Origin: Gambelia wislizenii
Taxonomy: Eukaryota > Chordata > Lepidosauria > Squamata > Crotaphytidae
DNA: 64,000 nt
Assembly: GCA_030847615.1 (NCBI GenBank)
Contig: JAUMIR010000003.1
Coordinates: forward strand, 24,991,001 to 25,055,000
Direction of reading: 5' to 3'
Part shown: piece after piece, positions 1 to 11,373 of the stretch
Layout: each line of letters starts with the position of its first letter
Numbering within the stretch: position 1 is the stretch's first letter
Translations under genes and position numbers: made by a program
The notes under the pieces: generated by a model
Databases searched by the model: none
What the model saw: the letters and a program-made list of their open reading frames with translations, nothing else
Told to the model about the DNA's origin: nothing

Positions 1-747
1 GGCCAGCCTTTCCCCCTGACCTTTCAGGTGTTTCATCTGCCCTCAACAGGCTCCACTAGACTCTGACCCTGTTCTATCAGGCTCTATCTTCTGACTTTCC
101 AGATGCCACATTATTGCTCCAAGGCTGTGTCCTCTGAGTCTGTCTGAGCTTCAGGAGATGTGGCGACTCCATCCATTATTGTCCAAGGCAGTACTTCTTA
201 AGCTATCTGATGCAGGGGGGCAGCATTTATTTTCCCAGTATGCCAGGGACCAGTACTATATTTGTGCCATTGGCTACAATTGGTTCTTTCTTTCCTAGAA
301 ACTCATCAACTGGCAGACAATGACTCATGAACCAGCACCAGTCCGTGGAACACTACTTTGAGTAGCGCTGGTCCAAGGGAGTGGGCAGAACACTGAAAAC
401 TAACCTGTGTGAAAGACTTTTATACTATACAGTGAAACAGAAAATAATTGGCTTAAGAACATCTTCCTAAGCTTTCTGTTGGATACTGTAGTGGCAAACT
501 ACAACCAGAGGAAGAATACCTCCCCTATATGTAACTTATCCAATACACTGTAGAAAATGCAGGGCAATATGGAGCATTACTTACTGAATAGCTCCATGGA
601 ATTTTGATTGCAAATGCTGAATCCTCACTGTTAGGACACCACCACCACCATCATCATCACCATGTAGTCAGTGTGTTCCAGAACGTCCTCCCCCCGCAAA
701 TAGTAAAAACTGCAGATGGTTGAGTCCCATATTAGTCAGTGATTGCA
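1..747. other. No recognised feature
   Basis: I see no coding pattern or repeat family that I can name. A short CAC/CAT triplet run lies near 640-662. The left edge of the window may cut an older repeat. Confidence 0.4.
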
Positions 748-875
748 GCCATTTTAGTTATGGGTGCTGCCATTTTAGTTATGGATACCACCATTCTAGG
801 TATGTGGCAGCACCATTTTAGCTATCAGTTTTGCCATTTTAGGTAGGGGCATCGCCATTTTAGGTGTGTGGCATG
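748..875. repeat. 21-22-bp tandem repeat, six units
   Basis: Six diverged units of the type GCCATTTTAGGTATGGGTGCT start at about 748, 769, 791, 813, 834 and 855, so the spacing is 21 or 22 bp. This is a small minisatellite. I do not recognise a parent element. Confidence 0.75.
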
Positions 876-927
876 ACGATCTGCAGATGCTGGAATCTGG
901 AGATACTGAGCTCATGGATTCTGAGGG

Positions 928-1022
928 CCTTCTTCTTCTTCTCCTTCTCCTTCTCCTTCTCCTTCTCCTTCTCCTTCTCCTTCTCCTTCTCCTTCTCCTT
1001 CTCCTTCTCCTTCTCCTTCTTC
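928..1022. repeat. (TTCTCC)n microsatellite
   Basis: About 95 bp of nearly pure hexanucleotide repeat. Read on the minus strand it is (GGAGAA)n and follows directly on a LINE-type 3' end, so it probably grew from an A-rich tail. It causes long Leu- or Phe-rich open frames that are not genes. Confidence 0.9.
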
Positions 1023-1080
1023 TATTTATTTGTATCCCACCTTCCTCCCAGAATTGAGACTCAAGGCGGCTTTCTGTTTA
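1023..1080 (-). mobile_element. 3' tail of an L2/CR1-type LINE or dependent SINE
   Basis: On the minus strand the segment reads like the ending common to sauropsid LINE/SINE tails: GCCGCCTTGAGTCTC, then AGGTGGGATACAAATAAAT, and then the purine-rich microsatellite. Only the last 60 bp or so is present. The exact family cannot be fixed from so little sequence. Confidence 0.6.
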
Positions 1081-1307
1081 AAAGAACAATACAGTTAAAG
1101 TACATGCATACATGTACTATGTTTTCTTTGGTTCCTTTCTGCTCATTTTTGTGTTTCTTTTATCCCTGTTTTCCAGAGATGTTCCTCAATAGCTAGAGTT
1201 GGAAGGACTGAATGTGGACCTTCTGTGTGCAAAGCATGGCTTCTACCAGTGAGCTACAGTGTAGTGTAGGTGGCCACACTAATGTGAATACCCCATATGT
1301 AGTGTTT

Positions 1308-1340
1308 GGTGTTTACTTGAGATTCCCCATCCCATGATGT
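1308..1340. repeat. Left target-site duplication of LINE-R
   Basis: This 33-bp sequence, beginning GGTGTTTACTTGAG, recurs without a mismatch at 5007-5039 on the far side of the LINE. It marks the 3' edge of the minus-strand insertion. Confidence 0.95.
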
Positions 1341-1382
1341 CTCCCTCTGGCTTTTCTTTGCAAATGAAGATTCAGGAAGGAC

Positions 1383-1752
1383 TCACCCTGCACTTTCTGC
1401 AAGCGCGCTGATGACTAAAAAGGCCAATCCAAGATAAACAAGTCCGGTTGCAGAAAGCACAGCAGAAGGTCTCCTTGGGTGATGTTTCGGGGTTCTGATT
1501 CTTTCTGCGTCGTCGTTTCTCTTCAAGACTTGTTCAGCGTGAGTTCTCAAATAAGGCTGCAGCATTGTGGATAGTGCATCTCCATGCCTCCCAATGTGAG
1601 GCCAGGGCGGACCATTGTTGGTGATCAATTTGGCTGAGCCTGAGATGTTGTTTCAGGGAGTCTTTGTATCGCTTTTTTGGAGCGCCCCTCTTACACTGAC
1701 CCATGGCGAGTTCACCGTAGAGTAGTATTTTTGGGAGGCGATGGTCCTCCAT
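1383..1752 (-). pseudogene. LINE-R C-terminal region with CCHC finger-like motif
   Basis: After the polymerase the minus strand encodes a basic region (GQCKRGAPKKRYKDSLKQ) and then, in another frame, CAFCNRTCLSWIGLFSHQRA followed by C. The spacing is Cys-x2-Cys-x12-His-x3-Cys, which resembles a single zinc finger. The other copies at 48.5, 52.6 and 63.2 kb carry the same region. In the family this part probably binds RNA or DNA during target-primed reverse transcription; that is inference. A frameshift separates it from the polymerase here. Confidence 0.75.
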
Positions 1753-1770
1753 CCTAGAAATGTGCCCTGC

Positions 1771-3427
1771 CTAGCACAGCTGTGTTCGCAATATCATGGC
1801 CTCAATGCTGGTAATACCTGCTTGCTCAAGGACAGCAACATTTGTCACATAGTCAGTCCAGTGTATATTTAGGATTGTGCGTAAACAGCGGTGATGAAGG
1901 CGTTTGAGGAGTTGTAAGTGTTGGCAATATGTGACCCATGTTTCAGACCCATAAAGGAGAATAGACCGTACAATGGCTCTATACACACTGATTTTTGTGC
2001 TTCGCCTCAGGTGTTTATTACTCCAGACTCTTTTGTAAAGTCTTTCAAATGCGCTATATGCCTTTGCTAATCTGTGATCAATCTCTTTGTCAATCTTGCC
2101 ATCTGAGGAGATGATGCTTCCCAGGTAGATGAACTGCAGAACAGACTTAAGCATAGATTTGCCCACAGCAATGTGGGATTGATGGTGTTCGTCCTGTGGT
2201 GCAGGCTGGTAAAGAACTTCCGTTTTCTTCAGGTTGACTTCCAGCCCAAACAGCTCCGCAGCTGTTGTGAAGCAGGATGTTAGGTGCTGCAGAGCTGCTT
2301 CTGTGTGGGCAACAAGGGCAGCAGCATCAGCGAAGAGCAGCTCACGGACTAGATAGTTTAGAGTCTTAGTGCGAGCCCTCAGACGGCTTAAGTTAAACAA
2401 GCTACCATCAATACAGTAACGTATATAGATGCCGTCTTCTTCTTCAAGCTCTGCTGTAGCCCTTTGGAGCATCATGCTGAAGAAGATTGTAAATAAAGTT
2501 GGAGCAAGAACACAACCTTGCTTCACTCCATTAGTTATTAGAAAGGGCTCTGAAAGAGCATCGCCATATCTGACTTGACCATGCTGGCCCTCGTGTAGCA
2601 AGATAATCATTTTAAGGAATTTGGGGGGACATCCTAGACTTTCCAGGATCTGCCACAGACCTTTTCTACTCACAGTGTCGAAGGCTTTGGTGAGGTCGAC
2701 AAATGTTACATAGAGTCCCTTGTCCTGCTCTCTACATTTCTTTTGCAGATGTCTAAGGGCAAATACCATATCTGTAGTACTCCTATTGGCTCTGAAGCCA
2801 CATTGGCTTTCAGGAAGAAGTTCTTCTGCAATGGCAGGAACTAATCTGTTCAGAAGTATCCTTGCAAGGATTTTTTTCAGCAATAGAGAGCAGTGTTATG
2901 CCTCGATAGTTTGAGCAATCGGATTTTGCTCCTTTTTTCTTGTACAGGGTGATGATGAATGCATCTTGGAGATCTGATGGCAGTTCCCCCTTTCCCCAGC
3001 AATTCACAAGGAGTTTGTGGAATTTATCATGGAGTGCATGACCTCCGTATTTCCAAACTTCAGGTGGGATTCCATCAATCCCAACTGCCTTGCCGTTTTT
3101 CATCTGCTGTATGGCCTTAAGGGTCTCTTCCAAAGTGGAAGCTATGTCCGATTCATTTTTCATCGGTTTTTGTATCATATGTTGGATAGCTGAGCCTTGG
3201 ACTATTCGGTTGGGACTAAAGAGACTTTGAAAATGTTCAGCCCATCGATTCAGGATGGAGGCTTTATCAGTAAGTAATGTTTGACCATCTGTACTGTATA
3301 AGGAGCTTTGGACCTGATAAGTAGGTCCAAACACTGCTTTAAGAGCTTCAGAAAATCCTGTAAGATCACCCAGATCTGCACAGCATTGTGTCTTTTCTGC
3401 TATATTGATCCACCACTTGTTCTGCAT
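1771..3427 (-). pseudogene. LINE-R reverse transcriptase, frameshifted and catalytically mutated
   Basis: Two overlapping minus-strand frames (2810-3427 and 1771-2883) together cover the polymerase. The first frame carries the KNGKAVGIDGIPPEVWK block before the fingers and palm. The second (370 codons) has motif A VDLTKAFD at residues 62-69, motif B NGVKQGCVLAPTLF near 118-131, and motif C at 184-187, where the expected FADD reads FADA. The change is the codon at 2323-2325 (GCT, Ala). Loss of this metal-binding Asp would abolish polymerisation. The thumb region has YLGSIISSDGKIDKEIDHRL and LYGSETWVTY, which recur almost unchanged at 62.6-62.9 kb. A frame change lies near 2.85 kb. Confidence 0.9.
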
Positions 3428-3599
3428 GTCTCAGAGTTTTTGTTGAAGTTCACTACATGTGAGGCGGAAAGCTGCTTTTCTTACATGACAAGTTGGCTCT
3501 GCAAGGTATGCCTGGTGAGCAGTTCTCTTCTTTGCCAACAGCTCCTGGATCTCTTGGTTGTTTTCATCAAACCAGTCTTGATTTTTATTGTGGGAGAAC

Positions 3600-4525
3600 C
3601 CGAGGGGTTCTTCCGCAGACTGGAGGATATTGTTTTTGATATGTTGCCAAAGCACTGTAGGAGAAGGATCTGTAGGAAGGATCTGTAGGATGGTAGCTTG
3701 TTGAAGATTGTTGACTTGGAGTCTCCTCTTTAAGATGCCACCTCTCTTAGGTTTGAACTTAAGATGAAGATTTAGTTTACATCTTATGAGGCAATGATCT
3801 GTTTGGCATTCTGCACTGGGCATCACTCGAGTATGACGGACATCACGAATGTTTCTCTGGTGGACTAGAACATACTCAATGAGGTGCCAATGTTTGGATC
3901 GGAGATGCATCCAGGTTGTCTTCAAGCTATCTTTCTGCTGAAAGATAATGTTTGTAATAGTCAGCTGTTGTTCTGCACAGAACTCTAGCAGGAGGCATCC
4001 GTTATCATTGCAATTTCCAACACCATGCTTGCCTAAGACACCTTTGCAGGCTTCGGAGTTCTTTCCGACTCTGGCATTGAAGTCACCAAGGATAATAATT
4101 TTATCTTCTATAGGGACTTTTTGTATGAGGTGGCATAGTTCTGTGTAGAATTTGTCTTTCTGTACAGGGTCAGCTTGCATAGATGGGGCATATATACTAA
4201 AGAGAACAACGTGGGAAGCGTAAGGAAATAATGCGATCAGAGTGTCCTGTTGGCAAGGTTTTGAGTTTGGAGGCAATGGAGTTTTTAATCATAAAGCCTA
4301 CTCCTGAAAGATGTTTTTCGGTTTTGGGTTTGCCATACCAGTAAAGTGTGTAGCCAGCGCCATGTTCTTTAAGGCTGCCTTCCTCGTGGAGACGAACTTC
4401 ACTAAGAGCAGTGATGTCAATATTAAGTTGTGATAGTTCATGGAATATTAGAGCAGAATGACGTTCAGGTCATCTACTATCTGCAGAGTCTCGCATGGTT
4501 CTGTTGTTCCAGCATGCAAGCATCA
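3600..4525 (-). pseudogene. LINE-R apurinic/apyrimidinic-type endonuclease
   Basis: The start of the domain is visible on the minus strand near 4.52 kb as MLACWNNRTMRDS (the Asn-bearing first motif), followed near 4.40 kb by ALSEVRLHEEG (the catalytic Glu). After a frame change near 4.22 kb the frame at 3431-4276 continues with GDFNARVG at residues 64-71 and TDH at 159-161, preceded by HLIEYVLV where this family normally has Asp for Glu. These are the motifs of exonuclease III-like nucleases that nick target DNA for LINE insertion. Host proteins derived from such domains exist in vertebrates, but the flanking polymerase shows this is the element itself. The ATG at 4276 is not a real start. 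Confidence 0.85.
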
Positions 4526-5006
4526 GTTTATTTACACCTTTGGAGGCTGATGTGTGCCTTTGTTTCTTTGCCTTGGTTTGACCGCATCAGAAGATGCCTG
4601 TTGGCTGTGGCTAGCCAACCAGGTAGATGGGGATGAGCTTTCGTTAGGCCACCTTTTCTATGCCCCTCTCCATATGGAGCAAGCAGTGCTCTCCTTAAAA
4701 AAGGCTGCTTGGTCGTTCAGGATGCTACCGAAGAAGATTGTCATCTCCCGGGTCAGCCTCAAGAGACCAAAGTCCTGAACCGCCTGCATGCAGGGTTGGG
4801 GCTGCGGCTTCCAGTGCATCTTTACACCTGCCATTTCATCCCTCGCCTATTGCTACAGGGCTTTTTTGGCATTGGATTTGTCCTTTGAGCCTGTGCAATG
4901 GATTTTTCTTGTGGAGCACAGCGTGCACAGAACTGGCTTCACCCTTTAAACCAAAGGTTCATCTGCTGTGGCCTTGCAAGCATGGATGGTAGCAGCAAGG
5001 TCCTTG

Positions 5007-5039
5007 GGTGTTTACTTGAGATTCCCCATCCCATGATGT
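5007..5039. repeat. Right target-site duplication of LINE-R
   Basis: Perfect copy of 1308-1340. It marks the 5' edge of the minus-strand insertion. Identity over all 33 bases suggests that the insertion is not very old, despite the broken frames. Confidence 0.95.
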
Positions 5040-7774
5040 AGGTGCTGGGCAAACCTATTTGTAGATGTTTTGCTTTGTTTCATTCTCTACTCATAAATCT
5101 ACTTTTATGTATCAGATATCTGATTTGCTCCCTCTCCACAACTGCCTATTTAACCTATACTTTTCATGATCCAAATGGGGGTGGATAGGGTGCTTTCCCC
5201 CACCATTGCTCCACTTGCCTATACAGGTTGCCTATATGCCTACTCCAAGCTCTGCAAAACTGAACAGTGAAAAACGTGAATGTAATATAGATCTCAGTAT
5301 TATAGTAACCGCTTCCTCTTCATCACGTGAGTTTTGTTATCCATTTTCAGCAGGGAAGGGATATGTGGGTTGTTTTTGAGTGTCAGTGTGGTCAAATCTA
5401 GCTTGTTCTTTTCAGATCATAGCCAATGGTTATCTCCACAATCACATTTACTTTCTCAATATTCTTACAGGGATGCCTGAACTTGGAAGTCAGTAGTTGC
5501 CAATGATAACATCTGGATCAGCAATTTTCTCATAAATATCTGGTGCATACAAAGCTAGGAGAAGGCAGCAAGAATCCAGTAATAAATACAACAAGGTGCA
5601 AAAACAACAGAATTGAAACCAGATGAGAACTAAGACTTGGTTTTGGTACAAAGGGTCAGGAAATGCTTTCTTCTTTGGACAAGACTAGCATTAATGCAAC
5701 CTCTTGGTTCAACTGTGTAAGCCACCAACATACCTAGAAGTTAGTTTTGGAATATTAAGGTGGCTTATCAAATGAGTCAAGCTTGATTAGAGAAATTAGT
5801 ACAGGCTACATTAGTTAAATTCCTTCTTACTAGCATGAGGCCAGGGGCAGCGGGGTGGGGGGAGTGTTCATTTGATTTCTACAAGTACCTGCCATTGACA
5901 ACATAATATATACAATTACATTGCCAGCAATTAGCCTTGTAAAAGAAAGCCACACCAGAAAGTAGTTGGAATCTGCAAGTGAGTCAAGGGTTGAGAAAAT
6001 AGGCCCTGAAGCAAAAGTTTATGCACTCAGTTGCCAGAAAAAGGGATCATTATGATTAGCTGTGATAATTGCTTTACTGTACTGCCCATTCTTTAGGTAA
6101 GAGAGTGGTTGAAACCTGTTGAAAGCCAGATCTATTCTGTTTATTCCTGTTTACTCATGAGAGCCTGGCTGAGGATATTTATGGGTGGCCATTGCTGGCC
6201 AAGATACAATAAACACATTGCTGGAGCTCAGGCATACATCCAATGTTGTCTAGGAAACAGAGGCTACTCTCTTTCTCACTTCCTCCCCAGGTGCGCAATA
6301 TCTGGTCACCAGTCAGCCTTCAGGGTTGGGCTGGGGTGTGTTTCAGCTGCCCTTGCACACCTGGGGAAGAAGGAGCAGCCTTTGCCCTGACTGTAAAACT
6401 TCTTTCCCTGGTACAGCTGAAACACACTACAGCCAATCAAGCAGCAGAGGTAACAGAGCTGCATCCACAAGCACCTCAGCTGCTGTTGCACACCCAAGAT
6501 AAGGTACAGGATACCTCTTTCTTTGATGTCTAAAAAATTACATAGGCAGATGTTTTTCCTGTTTGTATGTTACCTGAATTGCATGGGATCTGCGAGGATC
6601 CCACTAGTGTCTGAAATTATTATGGGGAATATTAATTAACTCAATGATGGCAGCAAGAGGTCGAGTAGCAGCGGGATGTTTTAACCTATGTATACCAGTA
6701 GTAATGAAGGAGGCTCTAAGCCAAAATGTACAATTAAATAACCTTTATTGGAAATTAATATCAACAGCAGTCATGCAAACACTCAGGCTTCAGACACTCA
6801 CACAAAGCTATGGAAGATAGTAGGAAGTATTTGAAAAGAGGAATAGATTAAGGGGAATTGTGGTTATACTGTACTGATCTTGCAGAGCTGAGATTGTTGA
6901 CTAAAAGGACAGCTACATGGGGGCTGCCTCAACACAGTGAAAAAGCACACTGTCACTCCTCTGGAATGCTAAAATGGCACTTCTAGACTCCGCAAAAGGA
7001 AAGCCCACCCCCACTTGCACAATGGACCAATCAGCTTTCAACTTCCATCTTTGTCCAGAATGCATAGCACTGTAAATCATTCATCCAAACGATTGGCAAT
7101 GCTCATCTCCCCCACAGTATTGTTGGATTGGTTTTGGTATTTATATTAAGCAGATTGCAGCAGACCCCCAGTGCTTCATGAGCTTCTGGTGCAAGACAGG
7201 ACATAAAACATTCCAGATGCTCAGTAAAGTTATAAATCAGAACTTATGTTTATTAAGGCAGAGAATACATCTTGGATAAGAAAAGTACTGTAGATAGATA
7301 GAAGAGAGTTACCTAACTTAGATGCAAGAGTTCCTAAAGCTGACTCTCATGACTGCATGTAAGAGATCTTGAGGCTGGTCTGCCTCATGTTGCTGGCTTC
7401 TAGCTTCTCAGACAAAGGGTTGTAAAATGCTAAAAATACTTGGGGGAAAGAAGGTGGGGAAGTGACCTCTGCACATAAACAGGAAGTAAATACAGGTCAG
7501 AAACACACACACACACACAGAGTTATAAACAAGCGTAGATGCTTCTTCACTTCCAACAAATATATCAAAAACTTCATGGAAAATGACAAAGTCTCTTGAC
7601 ATGCTGTAAACTGAGTCCCCCCTCCTTCCAAATAAAGCAAATCTCTTGCGCAGCTCATTGAGACTTTGCGCATTCCGCTAGGAGTTTGTTCATCATCTAG
7701 ACAACACCTCTGCCTAAGGGGTCAGCCCTGTTAATACAGTAGTGCCTGTTAATGGCAGGAAGAGGCTGAATAAA
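5040..7774. other. No recognised feature
   Basis: Unique-looking sequence with no exon-like frame and no terminal repeats that I could pair. There is a CCAAT-containing GC-richer patch near 6960-7110 similar in style to the DNA-element segments at 13.0, 42.6 and 59.4 kb, and a short (CA)n run at 7503-7520. Confidence 0.35.
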
Positions 7775-7940
7775 TCAGCCTTCCTCAATGTGGTATTTTC
7801 CAAATGTGTAGAATCACAACACTGCCCCATCTTTTCAGTCTGCATGACTATTGGCCTTGCTGACTGGGAAATATAGTCATTGTCTTCCAACTTATCTGGA
7901 GGGCACCAGGCTGGAAGAACCTGTATGAGACATTCTGGAT
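7775..7940. mobile_element. Possible hAT-like MITE fragment
   Basis: The segment has the words AATGTGGTATTTTCCAAATG at the left and CTTATCTGGAGGGCACCAGG at the right with a GCTGACTGGGAAATATAGTC core. This is the pattern of the better preserved element at 38077-38210. It is heavily diverged and its edges are approximate. Confidence 0.4.
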
Positions 7941-9069
7941 AGTACTGGTCACCCAATAGATTTGAGCAGAGGTCATATCACAGAGAAAACTCTAATTATG
8001 AGGCCTTGGGAAAGCCAAAACTAAGCATGTAAACAACAACAAAACAGTGGACCACATCAAAGATTCTAAAGAGATTTGCTCTGACAAAAACAGCTCATTC
8101 CCCCAAAGAAGCCACTTTCCTTTAACATCTTTGTTTTAAAATAACTTCAGTAATTACATTCTGAGGATTGGGAGAAATTACCATTAACATGGTAATTATG
8201 GGCAGCTGAAATACAATGATTAGAAGGCAAAATGTGTTGTACTTTGGTATATCTGGTAGACTGTAGAAAGGAAGGCTGGATTAGATGAAGTTTTACTCCC
8301 AAAATAAGGTTTAATTTGGTTTCTTGTCCTTACCATCTAGTGAATCTTGCTATGAGTAGTTTGGGAACTCCAGCAGCACCAAAAGACTGTCATTTGGGTA
8401 TGGCATTGCTCATGGCTATTTTAAAAAAACAAAATATTTTGTCATGGATGAACTTCTTAGTAACAGCCTCTGCAAATTTTATAGGGCTCATCAACACATT
8501 CTGAGGGACTGTGTGAACAGACTCTTTTAGGACAATGCCAGAGCCTGGAAAAATCACTTTCTTGAATTATATCTCCTGCAGGCTCAAGAATTCCGTAACT
8601 TGTAGGAGTTATAGACCAGATTTTCTCCCCTCAGCCTAGGGACTATAGCATTCAAAATTTGAAGCTGGCACTACTGAATGTCAGAAGTTGCCTCCCTCTT
8701 CCAATCTGTGGGAAGCTAACATGTCAGGGAGGCAAGGTCTAATTGACTCTTCTCCTCTAGGCAACATTTGTATGCGTGTGTGTGAAGCATGGCATGTATT
8801 TTTGAGCATGGCATGCATTTAAACATGCAGTTCATCAGCTGCAATCTGTAATGCTACATCCTAATGTTAGTGTTCTGTCTATACTGTGCTGTACTTTGTG
8901 CAGCCCTAAGCTCCTCTCTGGCTATTGCTAGCCTGGTCATGTTGTGTGGGGTGAAGAATGCAATGTTCTGGAAGTTGGAGCTCCTAAAAGTAAGCTTTTC
9001 CAAGCTCTGAACTGCTTAGGTGCCGATACAAAATACCGCACTCAGGTTACATTTCTGGGTACAGACCAT
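7941..9069. other. No recognised feature
   Basis: AT-rich sequence without a supportable gene or a repeat that I can name. Confidence 0.35.
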
Positions 9070-9072
9070 GTA

Positions 9073-9672
9073 GGACTTTTTCAGACAGGGCCAAATGCCC
9101 TGTTCCTGCCCTGCAAGCCCCATTCCTGTTCCTGCCGCAGAATAAAGGAAAAATGTTCAAACACCTACCTTCATTCCGCGTCAGGAACGTCCTCCCTCTC
9201 CCCTCGCTGGCCGGTTGTAAATGCAGCTGTCGTACAGCTGCCTTTACGACCAGCAACTGAAATCCCACTCATTCTCGCAAGAGAATGGCTGTGTGGGAAA
9301 TTTAAAAATGCCCCCCCTGTGTCAAAATAGTACACCAAGCACAAAAACACATTTTAAAAAACAAGTAACCTGGGGGGGAGGGGGCCACTTACCTGGGGGT
9401 CCCGTTGGTGCCTGGAAGTGTCCAGAATGGACCTCCCCTCCACAGCTGTCACTGCGGGAGAGGAATGGGACACCTTTCAGACCACCCTGATTCCATGACA
9501 AAAACAGAACGGGTGGTCCAAAACCAATGTTTCCCCGTGATGAAAATATCATGGGGAAATCTGGAATAGGAATGGGGGAGACATGGAAAAGGTCAACATC
9601 TTCTGAAAGAAGACTTTTTCCCGACCCTGTTCCGTGTCTCCCACAGAATAAATAGCCCATCTGAAAAAGTCC
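9073..9672. mobile_element. Harbinger-like MITE, 600 bp
   Basis: Terminal inverted repeats GGACTTTTTCAGACAGGGC (left) and GCCCATCTGAAAAAGTCC (right) enclose 600 bp, and GTA flanks the element on both sides (9070-9072 and 9673-9675). A 3-bp duplication with ends starting GG is typical of the PIF/Harbinger superfamily. The interior has no transposase, so the element is non-autonomous. It contains smaller palindromes, for example around AGCTGTCGTACAGCT near 9227. Confidence 0.8.
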
Positions 9673-9675
9673 GTA

Positions 9676-10370
9676 GAATGCATCACACTAACCTAGTAAC
9701 TGCAATCTTTCCAAAATATCACAGATGAAAATCAGGATGCATGTGGCCAAGCAGCATCAGAATGTGCTCAAGATGGCAACAAATATTGATGAGGAAGAAG
9801 ACATAGGCTAGGAGAGGCTGCAGCAGTTTGCTTTTTTCTTGAGCCCATTGGGAAGAGGAAGATTTCATTCCCTCCTCTCCTCTCCTCCCTGATAAGGTAC
9901 TTGATTGTAAACTACTTTTGCACACTGAACTCAGTTTGCAGCAACTGAAGTAAGCTGAGGATGATGGGGGAAAGTGAGAGGAAGAGAGAGAAACTGGGAC
10001 ATTTTAAAAGCTGCTGGAAAAGTGGAATGACAGAGAATTAATCAGGGCTGTCCAACTGCACAGTTCCTCCTAAGTAATTGCACAGCTTCTCCTGATACAT
10101 TTTTAATTCACTTAAGCGTTCACTGTGTTTTAGCTGTTCTCTGGTGGTTTTATCTGACTTTCATGGTTTTTTTTACCTTACATCTACTTTCTATTGCATG
10201 ATTTATTTATTTATTTTTTAAAAATTGAGATTCTGTGAAACAGCTGAACAAGAACCCCTCAAGAGGCTCAGCTCTGTTTCCAGTGGTTTGAATAAGGACA
10301 CTACTTATGTTAGTCACATATTCATTAATGCAAAAACAATGTGTGTTACCACTCACCTCAAGTTACCAGT
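9676..10370. other. No recognised feature
   Basis: No frame or repeat that I can name. A short TTTA run precedes the L2 element near 10205-10215. Confidence 0.35.
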
Positions 10371-11373
10371 AATGGGCTGGATGAGGAAAAACAGATTGAG
10401 ACTGAATCCAGACAAGACGGAGGTGCTCACAGTAGCGGCCCCAAAACCAAGAATTGGGTTGCAATCTCCTGTCCTGGATGGGGTCACACTCTCCTCCAGT
10501 GACTGTGTTCGCAGTCTAGGGGTGCTCCTTGACTCGTCGCTCCAGATGACAAATCAGGTAAATGCGACAGTCAGGAGCGCTTGTTATCAGCTTCGGCTGA
10601 TACGCCAGCTGCGCCCTTTTTTGGAAGTAAGGGATCTTGAGACCGTTGTGCACATGCTGGTAACCTCACGTCTTGATTTGTGTAATGCACTCTACATGGG
10701 GCTACCCTTGTGCTTAGTTCGGAAATTACAGCTGGTACAAAATATGGCAGCCAGGCTAGTTTCTGGAACATCTAGGAGGGACCACATTACTCTGGTTCTG
10801 AGGTCCCTCCACTGGCTGCCTATCAGCTTCCGGGCCCAGTACAAGGTGTTGGTTATCACCTTTAAAGCCCTAAATGGCTTGGGCCCAAGCTATCTCAGGG
10901 ACCGCCTTCTCCCTTATAATCCTCCCCGCACTCTCCGGTCCTCTGGGAGGAATTTGTTGCAGCCACAAAGACCTAGGCTGGCGACCACCTCCCAGAGGGC
11001 TTTCTCGGCTGTTGCCCCCAAATTGTGGAACGGCCTGCCGGATGAGATCCGCCTATTGACATCATTAGACAGCTTTAAAAAGGCTGTCAAGACTGTTCTC
11101 TTCAGGCAGGCTTTTCCGGAATAGCTAACCCTGGCCTCAGGAACCCCGTCTGGAGGTTGATTCTGGAGCTCCTAACTGATGCTGCTCGCTAGGAAGGGTT
11201 TTTAATAACAATTGTATTATATGTTGATTTTAATTTGTATTGATTTAGTAATGTTTTAAGGGGGGGAAGGGATTTTGAATTGTTTTATACCATGTACTAT
11301 TTTACTGTTGTAAGCCGCCCCGATTGTTCACAGAGGAGCGAGATATAAATAAATTTTATTATTATTATTTATT
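10371..11373 (+). mobile_element. L2 LINE, 3' end (5'-truncated)
   Basis: About 1.0 kb of an L2-clade LINE. An open frame of about 250 codons covers the end of the polymerase thumb and the C-terminal region. It is followed by a 3' UTR with AAGCCGCCCCGATTG and a (TTATT)n tail ending near 11373. The diagnostic parts are RLNPDKTEVL at the start, SRLDLCNALYMGLP and LQLVQNMAARLVSG in the middle, and LWNGLPDEIR and SFKKAVKTVLFRQAF at the end. The upstream part of the frame (from 10225) is non-LINE sequence read through by chance. No target duplication was found, which is usual for L2. Confidence 0.9.
10378..11124 (+). pseudogene. L2 ORF2 C-terminal fragment
   Basis: An uninterrupted frame that lacks the endonuclease and the catalytic polymerase motifs. 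It ends at a normal stop after FRQAFPE. The frame is unusually intact for an L2 copy, which suggests a fairly recent insertion. It cannot work alone. Confidence 0.85.

Larger units (their letters stand above)
1341..5006 (-). mobile_element. LINE-R: RTE-like APE-RT retrotransposon, 3.67 kb, 5'-truncated
   Basis: This is the longest LINE copy of the window. It reads on the minus strand in the order apurinic-type endonuclease, reverse transcriptase, and C-terminal zinc-finger-like motif, ending with a tail starting GCCAGAG. A perfect 33-bp target-site duplication fixes both edges. The 5' edge lies in the untranslated leader: the fragment at 56957-57386 shows that the family's leader extends about 300 bp further. 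The general build (one ORF with endonuclease and polymerase, no long 3' UTR) fits RTE-like non-LTR elements, but it is clearly not Bov-B, a copy of which is at 44.5 kb. The reading frame is broken several times and a catalytic Asp is changed, so this copy is dead. Clade assignment is uncertain. Confidence 0.9.

Noticed and set aside
864..1196. Frames with long poly-Phe/Ser or poly-Leu runs
   Set aside because: Translation of the hexanucleotide microsatellite at 928-1022.
3431..4276. A host gene for an endonuclease-like protein
   Set aside because: The endonuclease is directly followed by a reverse transcriptase inside a target-site duplication, so it belongs to the LINE.
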